Source of the DNA: an uncultured Bacillota bacterium
Lineage (GTDB): Bacteria > Bacillota > UBA994 > UBA5500
DNA length: 5,144 bases
Assembly (NCBI GenBank): GCA_937874815.1
Contig: CALNBW010000420.1
Span: 1 to 5,144 of the forward strand
Direction: 5' to 3'
Shown: piece after piece, positions 4,114-5,144 of the stretch
How the letters are laid out: each line of letters opens with the position of its first letter
Numbering within the stretch: the first letter of the stretch is position 1
Made by a program: the position numbers and the translations under genes
Notes under the pieces: generated by a model
Told to the model about the DNA's origin: nothing
The model's input: only the letters and a program-made list of their open reading frames with translations
Databases searched by the model: none

Positions 4114-5144
4114 TTATTCCCCTGCTACTATAGCCCACTGCTCATATAGCTCCTCCAGCCTTGCCTTAAGCACAAACCTCTTTTCATATAAAGAGTTCAA
4201 TACTTCATAGTTGTCGCTAGAGCTTTCTAGGCCCATATCTATAGTCTTTAGTTGCTCCTCAAGCTCACTTATGTAAGCCTCTAATTCTGCTAGCTTCTGC
4301 TTCGGAACGATTGCATCGCTATTTCTAGTATTCGCTTTCTCATGTTTGACCTTTTCCCGTTTAGCGGGAGGAGGCGCTGGTTGCTGTTCTCGTGCCCTGC
4401 TTTCTTTGTAGTATTCATAATCGCCATGATAGTCCTTTATCCTACCGTCAGCCAGCTCCGCTATTCTGCTGCCGAACTTATTGATGAAATACCTGTCATG
4501 GGACACAAAAAGCAGTGTCCCCTTAAAGTCGGCCAAGGCACCCTCCAGCCACTCCCGGGAATCAATATCCAGGTGATTCGTGGGCTCATCAAGTATGAGC
4601 AGGTTCACATCCGTCTGCATCATTAAGCAGAGCCTAAGTCTGCTCTTTTCGCCACCGGACAGGTTCTCCACCGTCTTATGGACGTCTTCCTGGCGAAACT
4701 TGTATCGCGCCAGCAAATTTCTGGCCAAACCTTCTGGCAACCTCAGCGTCTGAGTCACTGTCTCCAACAGGCTGAGCTTTGGATTCCCAAAAGTCACGAT
4801 CTGAGGGAGGTAAGCAAATCTAACACTGTCACCCAGCTTGATAACGCCTGCATCCGGCAGCTCGTCCCCGATAACGATTTTCAACAGGGTTGATTTACCC
4901 GAGCCGTTATTCCCCAAAATGGCTACCCTTTCATCTCTTTGAATGAGTAAGTCTAGGTTATCCAGCACCTTTTTTTCATCGTAACTCTTGGAAATCCCTC
5001 GCGCATAGATAATATCCTTACTCGAGAATTCATGCTCAGAAAACCGGGCATGCAAACTCTGCTCTTTTCTAGGCCTGTCGGTTTTCTCCATCCTCTCAAT
5101 TCTTTTTTCAATGCTGAAGGCTCTTTTATGCATAGCCTCGTTAT
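4114..5144 (-). CDS. ABC-F family ATPase, C-terminal half (partial at right edge)
   Basis: The frame is open to the window end, so the N-terminal half, including the first ATPase domain, lies outside; the ATG at 5133 is internal. Numbering from that methionine, residues 1-25 are the end of the inter-domain linker (KRIERMEKTDRPRKE), which reaches toward the ribosomal P-site tRNA in this family. The second ATPase domain follows: Walker A GNNGSGKS (74-81), Q-loop Q111, signature LSGGEKSRL (158-166), Walker B LLILDEP (178-184), NHLDI (186-190) and switch H212 in SHDRYF. No motif residue is missing. A charged, proline-rich stretch (about 245-280) leads to a C-terminal coiled coil (280-333). There are no membrane helices, so it is not a transporter. 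ABC-F proteins act on the ribosome, some giving resistance to 50S-targeting antibiotics; which type this is cannot be told from this half. Confidence 0.93.
   Translation of the reverse strand, partial: NEAMHKRAFSIEKRIERMEKTDRPRKEQSLHARFSEHEFSSKDIIYARGISKSYDEKKVLDNLDLLIQRDERVAILGNNGSGKSTLLKIVIGDELPDAGVIKLGDSVRFAYLPQIVTFGNPKLSLLETVTQTLRLPEGLARNLLARYKFRQEDVHKTVENLSGGEKSRLRLCLMMQTDVNLLILDEPTNHLDIDSREWLEGALADFKGTLLFVSHDRYFINKFGSRIAELADGRIKDYHGDYEYYKESRAREQQPAPPPAKREKVKHEKANTRNSDAIVPKQKLAELEAYISELEEQLKTIDMGLESSSDNYEVLNSLYEKRFVLKARLEELYEQWAIVAGE

Noticed and set aside
4342..4893. Plus-strand ORFs of 94 and 71 codons in the ABC-F region
   Set aside because: Both are antisense to intact ABC-F motifs and show no protein-like features of their own.
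5131..5133. ATG as the true start of the ABC-F gene
   Set aside because: The frame stays open to the window end, no ribosome site precedes it, and the residues on both sides read as inter-domain linker, so the gene starts outside.
1..5144. CRISPR array, tRNA, rRNA, transposase or inverted terminal repeats
   Set aside because: No regularly spaced repeats, no RNA gene structure, and no transposase-like reading frame were seen.

Overview
The window looks like chromosomal DNA of a moderate-GC member of the Bacillota, most likely a Clostridia- or Peptococcia-type organism. The basis is strong purine-rich Shine-Dalgarno sequences, a PadR plus DUF2812 gene pair, a lipoprotein resembling the DL-endopeptidase inhibitor IseA, an ABC-F ATPase and a solitary Phd/YefM antitoxin. 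Placement below phylum is a guess. Every recognisable gene is on the minus strand, so transcription runs from high to low coordinates.

In transcription order, the right edge holds the C-terminal half of an ABC-F ATPase, which continues past the window. Seventeen bases after its stop lies a decayed C-terminal remnant of a nucleotidyltransferase-like protein, with one visible frameshift. Next is a complete Phd/YefM antitoxin with no toxin beside it, followed by a 14-bp perfect hairpin. A 384-residue lipoprotein made of two tandem copies of an IseA-like unit comes next. A short ORF follows, with a strong ribosome binding site and the N-terminal nucleotidyltransferase motif; its stop codon sits inside a strong hairpin.

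The left third holds a self-contained regulatory unit: a promoter overlapped by CGATATA-type half-sites, then a PadR repressor whose stop overlaps the start of a DUF2812 membrane protein by 4 bases, then a clear intrinsic terminator. Beyond it a separate promoter with a perfect 14-bp palindrome of MarR/AdcR type drives an MMPL/RND-type transporter that runs off the left edge.

The region is accessory in character: two non-identical pieces of one nucleotidyltransferase family in the wrong order for a simple split gene, an antitoxin without a toxin, and an internally duplicated lipoprotein. I see no insertion sequence, CRISPR array, tRNA or rRNA. The most useful things to check are the nucleotidyltransferase fragments, the duplicated lipoprotein and the two operator regions. 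I do not see a convincing wholly new system.
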